Under the pieces are notes generated by a model. The model worked only from the letters and a program-made list of their open reading frames with translations, ran no database searches and had not been told where the DNA came from. DNA of 64,000 nucleotides from Pseudorhodoferax sp. Leaf267 (GTDB lineage: Bacteria > Pseudomonadota > Gammaproteobacteria > Burkholderiales > Burkholderiaceae_C). The position numbers were made by a program, and so were the translations under genes. Of this stretch, positions 46,570-55,279 are shown in pieces. The stretch is from the NCBI RefSeq assembly GCF_001422405.1, contig NZ_LMMV01000024.1, positions 219,047-283,046 of the forward strand, read 5' to 3'. Numbering within the stretch: the first letter of the stretch is position 1; each line of letters opens with the position of its first letter.

Positions 46570-47610
46570 TCATTCGCTGGCCACCTGCAGCACCAGCTTG
46601 CCGAAGTTCCCGCCCGCGAACAGCTTGTTCAGTGACTCGGGGAAGGTCTCCAGCCCGACCACCGTGTCTTCCTTGCTCTTCATGCGGCCGTCCTTCAGGT
46701 AGCCGGCCAGCTCGGCGATGGCCACGGGGTAGCGGTCGGCGTAGTCGAACACCACCATGCCCTCCATGCGCGCGCGGTTGACCAAGAGGCTCAGGTAGTT
46801 GCGCGGGCCGGCGCCGGGCATGCTGTTGGCATTGTTGTACTGGCTGATGGCGCCACAGATGATCACGCGGGCCTTGCGTGCCAGCTTGGCCAGCACCTGG
46901 TCCAGGATCTCGCCGCCCACGTTGTCGAAGTAGATGTCCACGCCCCTGGGGCAGTGCTGCTTCAGGCCCTCGCGCACGGCACCGGGCCCGGCCTTGTAGT
47001 CGATGCACGCGTCGAAGCCGAGTTCGTTCACGACCCAGTCGCACTTGGCCTGGCCACCGGCGATGCCGACCGTGCGGCAGCCCTTGATCCTCGCCAGCTG
47101 GCCCACCGTCTGGCCGACCGCGCCGGCCGCGGCCGAGACCACCACGGTCTCTCCCGGCTGCGGCTGGCCGATGTCCAGCAGGCCGAAGTAGCCCGTCATG
47201 CCCGGCATGCCCAGCACGTTGAGCCACTGGCCGACCGTGCCCAGCCGCAGGTCCACCTTGGCCAGGCCGGTGTGCCGGATCTGGTCGGGCACGACCATCG
47301 CGTACTCCTGCACGCCGAGCGTGCCGTACACCGCGTCCCCGACCGCAAAGGCCGGGTTCCTGGATGCGACCACGCGGCCGATGCCGCCCGCGCGCATCAC
47401 CTCGCCGATGGCCACGGGCGGGATGTAGCTTTTGGCATCGTTGAGCCAGCCGCGCATGGCCGGGTCGAGTGAGAGCGACAGCGTCTTGACGAGCACGCCG
47501 CCTTCGTCAGGCTCGCCGACCGGCTCGGTGGTGAAGTTCCAGTGCTCGCGCGTGGCGGTGGTGTCGGGGCGCTGGGCCAGGCGGACTTGGTGGTTGGTGA
47601 GGGTGCTCAT
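46570..47610 (-). CDS. NADP-dependent MDR-family oxidoreductase (CurA/prostaglandin reductase-like)
   Basis: A 346-residue zinc-independent medium-chain reductase. It has the family start (HQVRLAQRPDTTATREHWNF), a GRVVASRNPAFAVGDAVYGTLG segment, the cofactor motif VVSAAAGAVGQTVGQLARIKGC and the diagnostic DVGGEILDQVLAKLARKARVIICGAISQYN. Such enzymes reduce double bonds of enones and alkenals with NADPH. No zinc-binding cysteines are present. It converges on the GntR gene; no operon partner is apparent. Confidence 0.9.
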   Translation of the reverse strand: MSTLTNHQVRLAQRPDTTATREHWNFTTEPVGEPDEGGVLVKTLSLSLDPAMRGWLNDAKSYIPPVAIGEVMRAGGIGRVVASRNPAFAVGDAVYGTLGVQEYAMVVPDQIRHTGLAKVDLRLGTVGQWLNVLGMPGMTGYFGLLDIGQPQPGETVVVSAAAGAVGQTVGQLARIKGCRTVGIAGGQAKCDWVVNELGFDACIDYKAGPGAVREGLKQHCPRGVDIYFDNVGGEILDQVLAKLARKARVIICGAISQYNNANSMPGAGPRNYLSLLVNRARMEGMVVFDYADRYPVAIAELAGYLKDGRMKSKEDTVVGLETFPESLNKLFAGGNFGKLVLQVASE

Positions 47611-47701
47611 GTGTGGTGGTCTCCTGGTCTTCTGATTCGGGCGACCATGCTAGCCGTTCCGGCCCTGTGGGGCGGCACGCAGGTGACAGCCGCGCGGCCA
47701 T

Positions 47702-48045
47702 CTACACCTGGCGGGTCCAGGGGTTCACCAGTTCCAGTCCGACGTCGGAAAGGTGCCGCACATGGCGCGTGGCCAGTGTGGCGACATGCTCCAGGCGGCG
47801 CGCAGATCGAAATCCAGGACGCGGCCACCGAAATCAACCTCCAGCATGCTGGCAAAACTGGCCAGCAGGCCGCGTTCGCGTGCACCATCCGGCAGGCGCG
47901 TCAGGCCGAACAGAAGCTCGGCCACGTTCACGCTGGTCAGCCACAACGCTTCGGCTGGCTGCGCGTCCAGCCAGGCCAGCACGTTCGGCTCCGGCCCGGT
48001 TCGCATGAGTTCCGACACCACGTTGGTGTCCAGGACGATCCTGGC
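47702..48045 (-). pseudogene. FitB/VapC-type PIN toxin with internal deletion and frameshift
   Basis: From about 48040 the minus strand reads RIVLDTNVVSELMRTGPEPNVLAWL ... TSVNVAELLFGL ... VLDFDLRAA, a normal FitB-like PIN N-terminal two thirds. At about 47790 the original frame turns to nonsense. A different frame then gives VATLATRHVRHLSDVGLELVNPWTRQV and stop at 47702, the usual C-terminus. About 25-35 residues between the two parts are missing, including an expected acidic helix. No start codon sits right before the domain. The toxin is therefore inactive. Confidence 0.78.
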
Positions 48046-48137
48046 CGTGACCGGCTCCCCAGCCCCGCTTGGGAAGGCGCGTGCGTCAGCGCATGGCGCA
48101 GGATCGTGCGCACCTCTTCTTCCCTGGAGCGGGCATG
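48046..48137 (-). pseudogene. FitA-like antitoxin C-terminal remnant
   Basis: The minus strand just upstream of the toxin remnant reads HARSREEEVRTILRHALTHAPSQAGLG. This resembles the C-terminal half of the ribbon-helix-helix domain of FitA antitoxins (pattern GRSxEEEVRxILRxAL). Its N-terminal half is gone, replaced by the end of the dctP gene, with which it abuts. Confidence 0.6.
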
Positions 48138-48139
48138 CT

Positions 48140-49147
48140 TCAGCGCTTCGCCGCCCTGGCCTTCGCCAGCTCCTCGTAGAACGACTTCGCAAAGTCCGCC
48201 CCGATGGTCTCGGTGTTCTTGTCGATCACGGGCTGCACGGCCGCGCGGATCTTGTCGAGCTCGGCGGGTGGCATCTCGTTCACCGCCATGCCCTTGGCCT
48301 TGAGCTCACCCACGACGGCCGCTGCGTCCTTGAGCTCCAGGCTGCGCTGCAGCGTGCGCGTGCTCTCGGCCACCTTTTGCACGGCCTGCTGCTGGTCCGG
48401 CGTGAGGCTGCTCCACCAGCGCTTGCTGGCGACCAGCGCCACGGGCGTGTAGACGTGGTTGGTGATGGTCAGGTACTTCTGCACCTCGAACATCTTGTTG
48501 GCGAACATGTCGACCACCGGGTGCTCGTAGCCGTCCAGCGCCTTGATCTCCAGCGCGGGATAGACCTCGCTGAAGGCCATGGGCACGGCGTTCATGCCCA
48601 TGGCGTTGAAGCTGGCCAGCGCCATGGGGCTTTGCATCACGCGCACCTTCAGGCCCTTCATCTCGGCCATGCTGGTCAGGGGGCGCTTGCTGTTGGACAT
48701 GTTGCGGAAGGCGCCGCCGGCCCACACCAGGCCCTGCATGTTCATCTCGGCCAGGCCGTCCAGCATCTTGCGGCCCACCGGGCCGTCGAGCACGTAGGCG
48801 GCTTCGGCGTCGCTTGCGAAGATGAAGGGGAAGTCGAAGACCTGCAGTTCCTTGCGGCGCGCGGACAGTGGCGCCAGCGCACCCAGGTACAGGTCCTGCG
48901 TGCCGCTCTGCGTGGCGATCAGCATCTTGTCCTCGGCGCCGAGCTGGGCGCTGCCGTAGACGTCGATCTGCAGCTTGCCGCCCGTGGCCTTGCCCACGTC
49001 GGCGGCGAACTGCTTCATGGCGATGGCGCGCGGGTGGCTGTCGGCAAAGGAATGGCCCAGGCGGGCGCGCTTGACGTCCTGTGCGCTGGCGGCGAGCGCC
49101 AGGGTTGCGAGGGCGGCGGTGAACAGGCGTCGGGTGGTGCGGTGCAT
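48140..49147 (-). CDS. TRAP transporter periplasmic binding protein DctP (third copy)
   Basis: A 335-residue receptor with a signal peptide (about 1-22, ending LAASA). It has the DctP-fold motifs: LGHSFADSHPRAIAMKQFAADV, SQDLYLGALAPL, GLKVRVMQSPMALASFNAMGMNAVPMAFSEVYPALEIKALDGYEHP and YLTITNHVYTP. The Arg in KVRVMQSP is the usual carboxylate ligand. It ends the nine-gene minus-strand sugar-acid run, 16 bases after the idonate-dehydrogenase-like gene. It is more like the DctP at 52251 than like the one at 53289. Confidence 0.92.
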   Translation of the reverse strand: MHRTTRRLFTAALATLALAASAQDVKRARLGHSFADSHPRAIAMKQFAADVGKATGGKLQIDVYGSAQLGAEDKMLIATQSGTQDLYLGALAPLSARRKELQVFDFPFIFASDAEAAYVLDGPVGRKMLDGLAEMNMQGLVWAGGAFRNMSNSKRPLTSMAEMKGLKVRVMQSPMALASFNAMGMNAVPMAFSEVYPALEIKALDGYEHPVVDMFANKMFEVQKYLTITNHVYTPVALVASKRWWSSLTPDQQQAVQKVAESTRTLQRSLELKDAAAVVGELKAKGMAVNEMPPAELDKIRAAVQPVIDKNTETIGADFAKSFYEELAKARAAKR

Positions 49148-49163
49148 GGTGTCTCCTTGGATA

Positions 49164-50201
49164 TCAGTCGAAACTCAGGACCACTTTCATGGACTGCGTG
49201 CGGTCGGCCGCCAGCGCGAAGGCGCGGCCCGCGTCGCGGAACGACAGCGTGGCCGAGACCAGGGGCTTCAAGTCCACCAGCCGCTGGTTGATGAGCTGCA
49301 CGGCCACGCCGAATTCCTCGTGGAAGCGGAAGGTGCCGCGCAGGTCGAACTCCTTGGCCACGACCACGTTGAAGGGCAGCGTGAGTTCCGCGCCCGACAG
49401 GCCCAGCTGCACGATCACGCCACGCGGGCGCACCACGTCGAAGGCCGCGCGCAGCGCCGCGGCGTTGCCGCTGGACTCGAACAGCACGTCGAACTGGCCC
49501 TTGTCCACCGCGTACTTCGCGAGCGCCTCGGGCTGCTCGGCCACATTGATGGCTTCATCGGCGCCGATCTGCAGCGCCTTGCGCAAGGTGTTGGCGACCA
49601 CGTCGGTGACGACGATGCGCGTGGCGCCGGCCCGGCGCGCGGCGATCACGACCATGGCGCCGATGGGCCCGCAGCCCGTCACCAGCACCGTGCGGCCCAG
49701 CAGCGGCCCGGCACGGTTCACGGCATGCAGCGCCACGGCCAGCGGCTCGGCCATCGCGCCTTCGGCATCGCTCACGCCATCGGCCAGCGGGAAGGCCTGG
49801 CTCTGGTGGATCACGATCTCGCGCCGGAACGCGCCCTGCACATGCGGCATGCGCATGGCGCTGCCGTAGTAGCGCATGTCCAGGCAGTGGTTCTGCAGGC
49901 CCATCAGGCAGAAGCGGCAGGCGCTGCAGGGCTGGCTGGGGTTGATGGCCACGCGCGTGCCCACGGGCAGGGTGGTCACGCCGGCGCCCAGTTCCTCGAT
50001 GGCGCCGGCCGCCTCGTGGCCCAGCACCATGGGCTGCTGGATGCGGATGGTGCCGAAGCCGCCATGCTGGAAATAGTGCAGGTCCGAGCCGCAGATGCCG
50101 CCCGCGCGCACGCGCACGCGGACCTGGCCGGCTTCGACGGCGGGGGTGGGGACGTCCTCGACGCGCAGGTCGTTAGGGGCGTGGATGACCAGGGCTTCCA
50201 T
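49164..50201 (-). CDS. L-idonate 5-dehydrogenase-like zinc alcohol dehydrogenase
   Basis: A 345-residue zinc MDR enzyme. The catalytic zinc ligand is in GGICGSDLHYFQHGG (Cys39), with VLGHEAAG next. The structural zinc cysteines are spaced in PCSACRFCLMGLQNHC. The Rossmann motif is VTGCGPIGAMVVIAARRAG. MRYYGSAMRMPHVQGAF and LRGTFRFHEEF match E. coli IdnD closely, so oxidation of L-idonate or a similar sugar acid at C5 is likely. It sits between DctM and the third DctP in the same-strand run. Confidence 0.85.
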   Translation of the reverse strand: MEALVIHAPNDLRVEDVPTPAVEAGQVRVRVRAGGICGSDLHYFQHGGFGTIRIQQPMVLGHEAAGAIEELGAGVTTLPVGTRVAINPSQPCSACRFCLMGLQNHCLDMRYYGSAMRMPHVQGAFRREIVIHQSQAFPLADGVSDAEGAMAEPLAVALHAVNRAGPLLGRTVLVTGCGPIGAMVVIAARRAGATRIVVTDVVANTLRKALQIGADEAINVAEQPEALAKYAVDKGQFDVLFESSGNAAALRAAFDVVRPRGVIVQLGLSGAELTLPFNVVVAKEFDLRGTFRFHEEFGVAVQLINQRLVDLKPLVSATLSFRDAGRAFALAADRTQSMKVVLSFD

Positions 50202-50286
50202 GGTGTGTCTCGCAAAGTGTGGGTGGTAGGGCTCAGCGGTTCACTGCGTCGCAGAGGTTCCGAAGGCCGCGGAGCAGGCCATGCCA

Positions 50287-50347
50287 GCGCACCCGCGGAA
50301 CTGGCTCTGCCAAGCCGCTGGGTGCGCCCCCTCGCGCAGCAGGGGGG
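50287..50347. repeat. Two adjacent hairpins of a GC-rich intergenic repeat
   Basis: GCGCACCC (50287) pairs with GGGTGCGC (50320-50327), enclosing further GCGG/CCGC and GGC/GCC pairs. CCCCCT (50327) pairs with AGGGGGG (50341). It fills the 186-base gap between dctM and the idnD-like gene and may attenuate or stabilise the transcript. It is of the same general class as, but not the same sequence as, the repeat in kynU. Confidence 0.75.
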
Positions 50348-50387
50348 GTTGGCGGAGCGCGTAGCGCGGAGACTGGGGGGGATACAT

Positions 50388-51668
50388 CTATCTCGTCATC
50401 CATTCCAGCGGCCACATGACGATCTGCGGGAACAGCACCAGCAGGAACATCACGATGGTCTGCGCCACCATGAACGGAATCACGCCCTTGATGGCGCCGC
50501 TCATCGGGATCTTGGCCACGCCGCAGACTACGTTGAGCACCGTGCCCACCGGCGGCGTCACCAGCCCGATGGCGTTGTTCATGATGAACAGCACGCCGAA
50601 GTACACCGGGTCGATGCCGGCCTGCTTGAGCACCGGCATCAGCACCGGCGTCATGATCAGCACCGTGGGCGTGAAGTCCAGCGCCGTGCCGACCAGCAGC
50701 ACCAGCACCATCAGCGTGAAGGTCAGCAGCATCTTGTTGTCCATCAGCGGCGCCACCAGTTCTGCGAGCTGCTGCGGAATGTTTGCGGTGGTGATGAGCC
50801 AGGCCGACACGCCGGCCGCCGACACCAGGAACATGATGATCGCCGTGGTCTCGGCCGCGCGGTAGAACAGCTGGAACAGCTGCGATGGCTTGATCTCGCG
50901 GTAGACGAACATGCCGACCACCAGCGAGTACATGGCTGCGATCACCGCGGCTTCGGTCGGCGTGAACCAGCCGAACTTGAGGCCGCCGACGATCACGATG
51001 GGCAGCACCATGGCCCACAGCGCCTGGCGCGTGGCCGTCAGCCGTTCGGCCGTGGTCCTGCGTGGCTCGGTCGTCACCGAATCGCGGCCGATGCACCAGC
51101 GCCAGGCGAGCATGATGGCCACACCCATGAGCAGGCCCGGCACGATGCCGGCGATGAACAGCTTGGTGATGGAGACCCCGCCCGTCACGCCGTACAGGAT
51201 CATCGCGATGGAGGGCGGGATCACCGGCGCGATGATGCCGCCGCAGGCGATCAGGCCGCAGGAGCGGTTCACGTCGTAGCCGGCCTTGCGCATCAGCGGC
51301 ACCAGCACGGCGGCCAGTGCGGCGGTGTCGGCCACGGCCGAGCCCGAGAGGGATGCCATGACCACCGCGGCCATCACGGCCACGTAGCCCAGCCCGCCGC
51401 GGATGTGGCCGATCCAGGCCATGGCCATGACGATGATGCGGCGCGTCATGCCGCCCGCGTTCATGAACTCGCCGGCTAGCATGAAGAAGGGCACGGCCAG
51501 CAGAGGGAAGCTGTTGGCGCCGTCCCACATGTTCTGCACCACGATCTGCGGATCGGTGAAGCCCATGGTGTACATGATGGCCAGGCCGCAGCCGATCAAC
51601 GCGAAGGCCACCGGCATGCCCAGGGCCATGAGGCCCAGCAGCGAGGCGATGAAGATGAAGATGGTCAT
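50388..51668 (-). CDS. dctM: TRAP transporter large permease DctM
   Basis: A 426-residue membrane protein with about twelve helices. It starts at 51668 (MTIFIFIASLLGLMALGMPVAFALIG) and overlaps the dctQ stop. Family motifs include MWDGANSFPLLAVPFFMLAGEFMNAGGMTRRI, SLSGSAVADTAALAAVLVPLM and ACGGIIAPVIPPSIAMILYG, and GLVTPPVGTVLN near the end. It is the sodium-coupled channel that works with DctQ and a DctP to import an organic or sugar acid. Confidence 0.95.
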   Translation of the reverse strand: MTIFIFIASLLGLMALGMPVAFALIGCGLAIMYTMGFTDPQIVVQNMWDGANSFPLLAVPFFMLAGEFMNAGGMTRRIIVMAMAWIGHIRGGLGYVAVMAAVVMASLSGSAVADTAALAAVLVPLMRKAGYDVNRSCGLIACGGIIAPVIPPSIAMILYGVTGGVSITKLFIAGIVPGLLMGVAIMLAWRWCIGRDSVTTEPRRTTAERLTATRQALWAMVLPIVIVGGLKFGWFTPTEAAVIAAMYSLVVGMFVYREIKPSQLFQLFYRAAETTAIIMFLVSAAGVSAWLITTANIPQQLAELVAPLMDNKMLLTFTLMVLVLLVGTALDFTPTVLIMTPVLMPVLKQAGIDPVYFGVLFIMNNAIGLVTPPVGTVLNVVCGVAKIPMSGAIKGVIPFMVAQTIVMFLLVLFPQIVMWPLEWMTR

Positions 51669-52243
51669 GGCGCGCGGCCTCCGGCGGTCTGGGCCTGCAT
51701 GTCGCGCTCGGCGTGCAGCGCGTCGTCCATGCCTTCCTCGTGCACGTCGATGAGTTCGTCGTCGCCCACCTGCCCGGCAAACAGCCGCACGAGGTTGGAC
51801 AGGCAGATCAGCCCGATGGCCGCGCCCGTGAGGTAGCTCACGCCGTAGACCCACAGCATGCTCCACTGGGCCACCGGCGAGGCGTTGCCCGCGATGATGT
51901 CGTGCTGCAGCCAGGTGCCGTAGACGATGTAGCCGCAGCACACCAGCATGATGGCCTGGCTGATGCCCCAGCAGACCCGGCGCCCCATCGACGGCAGCAT
52001 CTGCACCACCAGATCCACGCCCAGGTGGGCACGCTTGCGCATGCCCACGATGGCGCCCAGGAAGGTCAGCCAGATGAAGGCGAAGCGCGGCACCTCTTCG
52101 GACAGGTCGATGCCGGTGTTCATGAACAGTCGCAGCATCACGTTGCCGAACACCATGACCAGCATGACGACCAGGCACAGCACCATCACGATTTCGAGCA
52201 GGCGCGTGAGGCCGTCTGCCAAGGCCTTCAAAGGTCTGACCAT
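51665..52243 (-). CDS. dctQ: TRAP transporter small permease DctQ
   Basis: A 192-residue membrane protein with four helices. Signature parts are VFGNVMLRLFMNTGIDLSEEVPRFAFIWLTFLGAIVGMRKRAHLGVDLV. An acidic C-terminal tail of about 30 residues follows. It is seven bases downstream of a dctP and overlaps dctM by four bases, so translation is coupled. It is the scaffold subunit of the transporter. Confidence 0.94.
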   Translation of the reverse strand: MVRPLKALADGLTRLLEIVMVLCLVVMLVMVFGNVMLRLFMNTGIDLSEEVPRFAFIWLTFLGAIVGMRKRAHLGVDLVVQMLPSMGRRVCWGISQAIMLVCCGYIVYGTWLQHDIIAGNASPVAQWSMLWVYGVSYLTGAAIGLICLSNLVRLFAGQVGDDELIDVHEEGMDDALHAERDMQAQTAGGRAP

Positions 52244-52250
52244 GGTGGGC

Positions 52251-53264
52251 TTACTTGCCGGCCGCGCGGGCCTTGTCGATCTCGGCCAGGAAGCCCTTGA
52301 CGAAGTCGTCGCCGATCACGGGCGAGAACTTGGCGACCACGGGCTTGACCTTGTCCTGCACGCGCGCGAGCTCGGCCGCGCTCATGGTGTTGACGGTGAC
52401 GCCGGCCGCCTTGAACTTGCCCATGACCTCGGCATCGCCATCGTCCAGCAGCTTGCGCTGGTACAGGCCGGCCTCGGTGGCGGCCTTCTGCACGCCGGCC
52501 TTGTCCTCGGCCGACAGGCTGTCCCAGAACTTCTTGGACGCCACCATGGCCACCGGTGTGTAGACGTGGTTGGTCACGGTGATGAACTTCTGCACTTCCT
52601 GCATCTTGTTCGCGTACATGTGCTGCAGCGGGTTCTCCTGCCCGTCCAGCGCCTTGATCTCCAAGGCCGGGAACACTTCCGCGAAGGCCATGGGCGTGGC
52701 GTTGGCGCCGATGGTCTTCCAGGTCTCCAGCGCGACCGGGTTGGTCATCACGCGGATCTTCAAACCGCTCACGTCTTCGAGCTTGGCCACGCTGCGCTTG
52801 CTGTTGGACAGGTTGCGAAAGCCCATGCCGGTCCAGGTCAGGCCCACCAGGCCGGCCGGGGCGATCTTCTCGAAGATCTGCTTGGAGGACGGGCCGTCCA
52901 GCACGGCATAGACCTCGCGCTGGTCGCGGAACATGAAGGGCAGGTCCCAGACCTGCACCTCTTTCACGCGCGTGGACAGCGGTGCCAGCGTGCCGATGTA
53001 CAGGTCCTGCGTGCCCGACTGCACGGCCTGCAGCTGCTTCTCGTCGCTGCCCAGCACGGCCGAGTGGTAGGCCTGGATCTTGACGTTGCCCTTGGTGTAG
53101 GTGGAGGCCAGCTCGGTGAACTTGTTCATCGCCGCGGCCTGCGGGTGGCTTTCGGGCATGGCATGGCCGATGCGGGCCTTGACTTCGGCCATGGCGGGCG
53201 CGGCCAGAGCGCAGGCGGCGGCGATGGCGAGCAGGGTGCGGCGGGCGATGGGGTGCTGGATCAT
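52251..53264 (-). CDS. TRAP transporter binding protein DctP (second copy)
   Basis: A 337-residue receptor with a signal peptide (about 1-26, ending APAMA). Its motifs are IGHAMPESHPQAAAMNKFTELA, SGTQDLYIGTLAPL, GLKIRVMTNPVALETWKTIGANATPMAFAEVFPALEIKALDGQENP and FITVTNHVYTP. The conserved ligand-binding Arg lies in KIRVMTNP. It is immediately upstream of dctQM and is the most obvious partner of that channel. Confidence 0.93.
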   Translation of the reverse strand: MIQHPIARRTLLAIAAACALAAPAMAEVKARIGHAMPESHPQAAAMNKFTELASTYTKGNVKIQAYHSAVLGSDEKQLQAVQSGTQDLYIGTLAPLSTRVKEVQVWDLPFMFRDQREVYAVLDGPSSKQIFEKIAPAGLVGLTWTGMGFRNLSNSKRSVAKLEDVSGLKIRVMTNPVALETWKTIGANATPMAFAEVFPALEIKALDGQENPLQHMYANKMQEVQKFITVTNHVYTPVAMVASKKFWDSLSAEDKAGVQKAATEAGLYQRKLLDDGDAEVMGKFKAAGVTVNTMSAAELARVQDKVKPVVAKFSPVIGDDFVKGFLAEIDKARAAGK

Positions 53265-53288
53265 GGGGTGTCCTTGGATGTCAAAAAA

Positions 53289-54272
53289 TTACTGCGTGTT
53301 CTCGATGGACTTGAGCAGGTCGGGGCCGAGCTTCTCGCCGAAGGTCTTGGCCATGGGCTCGGAGACGATCTTCTGGAACGGCGCCATGTCGACCTGTTCG
53401 ACCACCTGCATGCCGGCCTTCTTGAGCTCGGCCACCCACTTGCCGGCGTTGCTGGCGTTCAGCTCGCGCTGGTAGCGGGCGGCCTCGCGCGCGGCCTCGA
53501 CCACCACCGTCTGGTACTCGGGCGGCAGGCTGTCGTACTTCGCCTTGTTCATGACCAGGATGAGCGGCGAGTAGATGTGGTTGCTGACCGTGAGGTACTT
53601 CTGCACCTCGTAGAACTTGGCCGACAGCGTGACGTTGATCGGGTGTTCCTGCGCGTCGAAGGCGCCCATCTCCAGCGCCGAATACAGCTCGGCAATCGCC
53701 AGCGGCGAGGGGTTCATGCCCAGCAGCTTGAAGGCCTGGATGTGGTACGGGTTGGGCGTGGAGCGGATCTTCAGGCCCTTCAAATCCTCGGGCGTGCGGA
53801 TCGGGCGCTTGCTGTTGGTGAAGGCGCGCCAGCCGTTCTCCCAATACGCCAGGCCCTTCAGGCGCTGCGCATCGAACTCGCCCAGCACCTTGGTGCCGAT
53901 GGGGCCGTCGAGCACGGTGTAGGCGTGCTGCGCGGTGCGAAACACGAAGGGCAGCTCGAACGCGGCCGTGGCCGGCACGATGCCGTTGTAGTTGGACGCG
54001 CCACTGGAGACGATGTCGATGGTGCCGCCGCGCGCGCCGCTGATCATGGCCGCGTCCGTGCCCAGCGTGCTGGACGGGAACACGGCGATCTCCACGTCGC
54101 CGTTGGTGCGCTGCTTCACGAGCTCGGCCATCTTCAGGGCCGCGGCATGCTGGCCGTCGGTGGTGTTCACCGCATGGCCGAGCTTGAGATTGAACTTGGC
54201 GGCCAGCGCGCCCGTGGGCAGGCAGGCGGCGGCCAGGCAGGCCAGGGCGAGGCTCGCGATCTTCTTGTGCAT
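53289..54272 (-). CDS. TRAP transporter binding protein DctP (first copy)
   Basis: A 327-residue receptor with a signal peptide (about 1-24, ending GALAA). Its motifs are LKLGHAVNTTDGQHAAALKMAELV, GTIDIVSSGASNYNGIVPATAAFELPF, GLKIRSTPNPYHIQAFKLLGMNPSPLAIAELYSALEMGAFDAQEHP and YLTVSNHIYSP. The pocket residues differ from the other two copies (RSTPNP instead of RVMTNP or RVMQSP), suggesting another ligand. It is 24 bases upstream of the second dctP. Confidence 0.92.
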   Translation of the reverse strand: MHKKIASLALACLAAACLPTGALAAKFNLKLGHAVNTTDGQHAAALKMAELVKQRTNGDVEIAVFPSSTLGTDAAMISGARGGTIDIVSSGASNYNGIVPATAAFELPFVFRTAQHAYTVLDGPIGTKVLGEFDAQRLKGLAYWENGWRAFTNSKRPIRTPEDLKGLKIRSTPNPYHIQAFKLLGMNPSPLAIAELYSALEMGAFDAQEHPINVTLSAKFYEVQKYLTVSNHIYSPLILVMNKAKYDSLPPEYQTVVVEAAREAARYQRELNASNAGKWVAELKKAGMQVVEQVDMAPFQKIVSEPMAKTFGEKLGPDLLKSIENTQ

Positions 54273-54299
54273 GCTGTGTCTCCTTCGTTGTGGATGGGG

Positions 54300-55268
54300 T
54301 CAGTTCAGCTGGTTGACCAGCGCTTGTCCTTGCGCCAGCCGCTGGATGTTGTCGGCCATGGTCTGCTGGCGGCGGCGCACGGTGCCGTTCGTCCAGCCCG
54401 ACATGTGCGGCGCCATGCGCACGTTGTCGAGCTCGGCGAAGGGCAGCCGCGAGGGCTGCACCGTGGGCTGCGCGGGCGTGGGGTACTGGTACCAGGTGTC
54501 GATGACGGCATGGCCCAGGTGGCGGCTCTTGAGTGCGTCGTAGAGCGCCTGCTCGTCGATCACGGGGCCGCGCGCCACGTTGACGATGGTGCTGCCGGGC
54601 CGCATGGCGGCGATGGCGGCGGCGTCGACGATGCCGGTGGTCTCGGGCGTCAGCGGCAAGGTGACGATGACGATGTCCACGCTGGCCATGAAGGCGTGCA
54701 GCTCGGTCAGCCCGAAGGCGCGGTCCACGCCTGCGTCGGGCTTCAGCGGGCTGCGGTTGGCGGCGTGCACGCGCATGCCGAAGGCGCGCGCGCGGTGGGC
54801 GATGGCCTGGGCGATGTGGCCGAAGCCCAGGAGGCCGATGCTTTGGCTGCCCAGCTCGGTGCGCAGCGCGCCGGGTCGGCCGGCCCAGAAGGTCCATTCG
54901 CCGCGGCGCAGGTCGGCATCGGCGCGGGCCAGCGGCACATGCTGCTCCAGCAGCGCGGCGAACACGTATTCGGCGATCGCGTGCTCGTGGCCGTGGCAGT
55001 TGCACAGCGCGGTCTGTGTGGGCAGGGCGGCGCGGTCGATCATGTCGGTGCCGGCCGCGGGTGCGTGGTACAGGCGCGCGTTGGCCAGCGTGGGCATGCT
55101 CGCGTCGAGCTTGGTGCCGATCAGCACGTCGGCGCTGGCGAAGTGATCGGCCTCGCCAGGCGCGTTCAAGGCGTCGCTGACGTGGACGATCTCGTGGCCG
55201 GGGCCGATGAGGTCGGCGAAGCCCTCGCGGAAGCCGCCAGCGTTCTGGCCGTGGAAGACGATCTTCAT
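54300..55268 (-). CDS. D-2-hydroxyacid dehydrogenase family protein
   Basis: A 322-residue NAD(P)-dependent enzyme. It starts at 55268 (MKIVFHGQNAGGF). The cofactor motif is IGLLGFGHIAQAIAHRARAFGMRVHAANRS. The catalytic set is Arg in VNVARGPVIDE, Glu/Asp in HLGHAVIDTWYQYP and His in MAPHMSGWT. It probably interconverts a 2-keto and a 2-hydroxy acid from the sugar-acid pathway. It is 11 bases downstream of the dehydratase gene and 27 upstream of the first dctP. Confidence 0.9.
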   Translation of the reverse strand: MKIVFHGQNAGGFREGFADLIGPGHEIVHVSDALNAPGEADHFASADVLIGTKLDASMPTLANARLYHAPAAGTDMIDRAALPTQTALCNCHGHEHAIAEYVFAALLEQHVPLARADADLRRGEWTFWAGRPGALRTELGSQSIGLLGFGHIAQAIAHRARAFGMRVHAANRSPLKPDAGVDRAFGLTELHAFMASVDIVIVTLPLTPETTGIVDAAAIAAMRPGSTIVNVARGPVIDEQALYDALKSRHLGHAVIDTWYQYPTPAQPTVQPSRLPFAELDNVRMAPHMSGWTNGTVRRRQQTMADNIQRLAQGQALVNQLN

Positions 55269-55279
55269 GGGAGTCCTTG

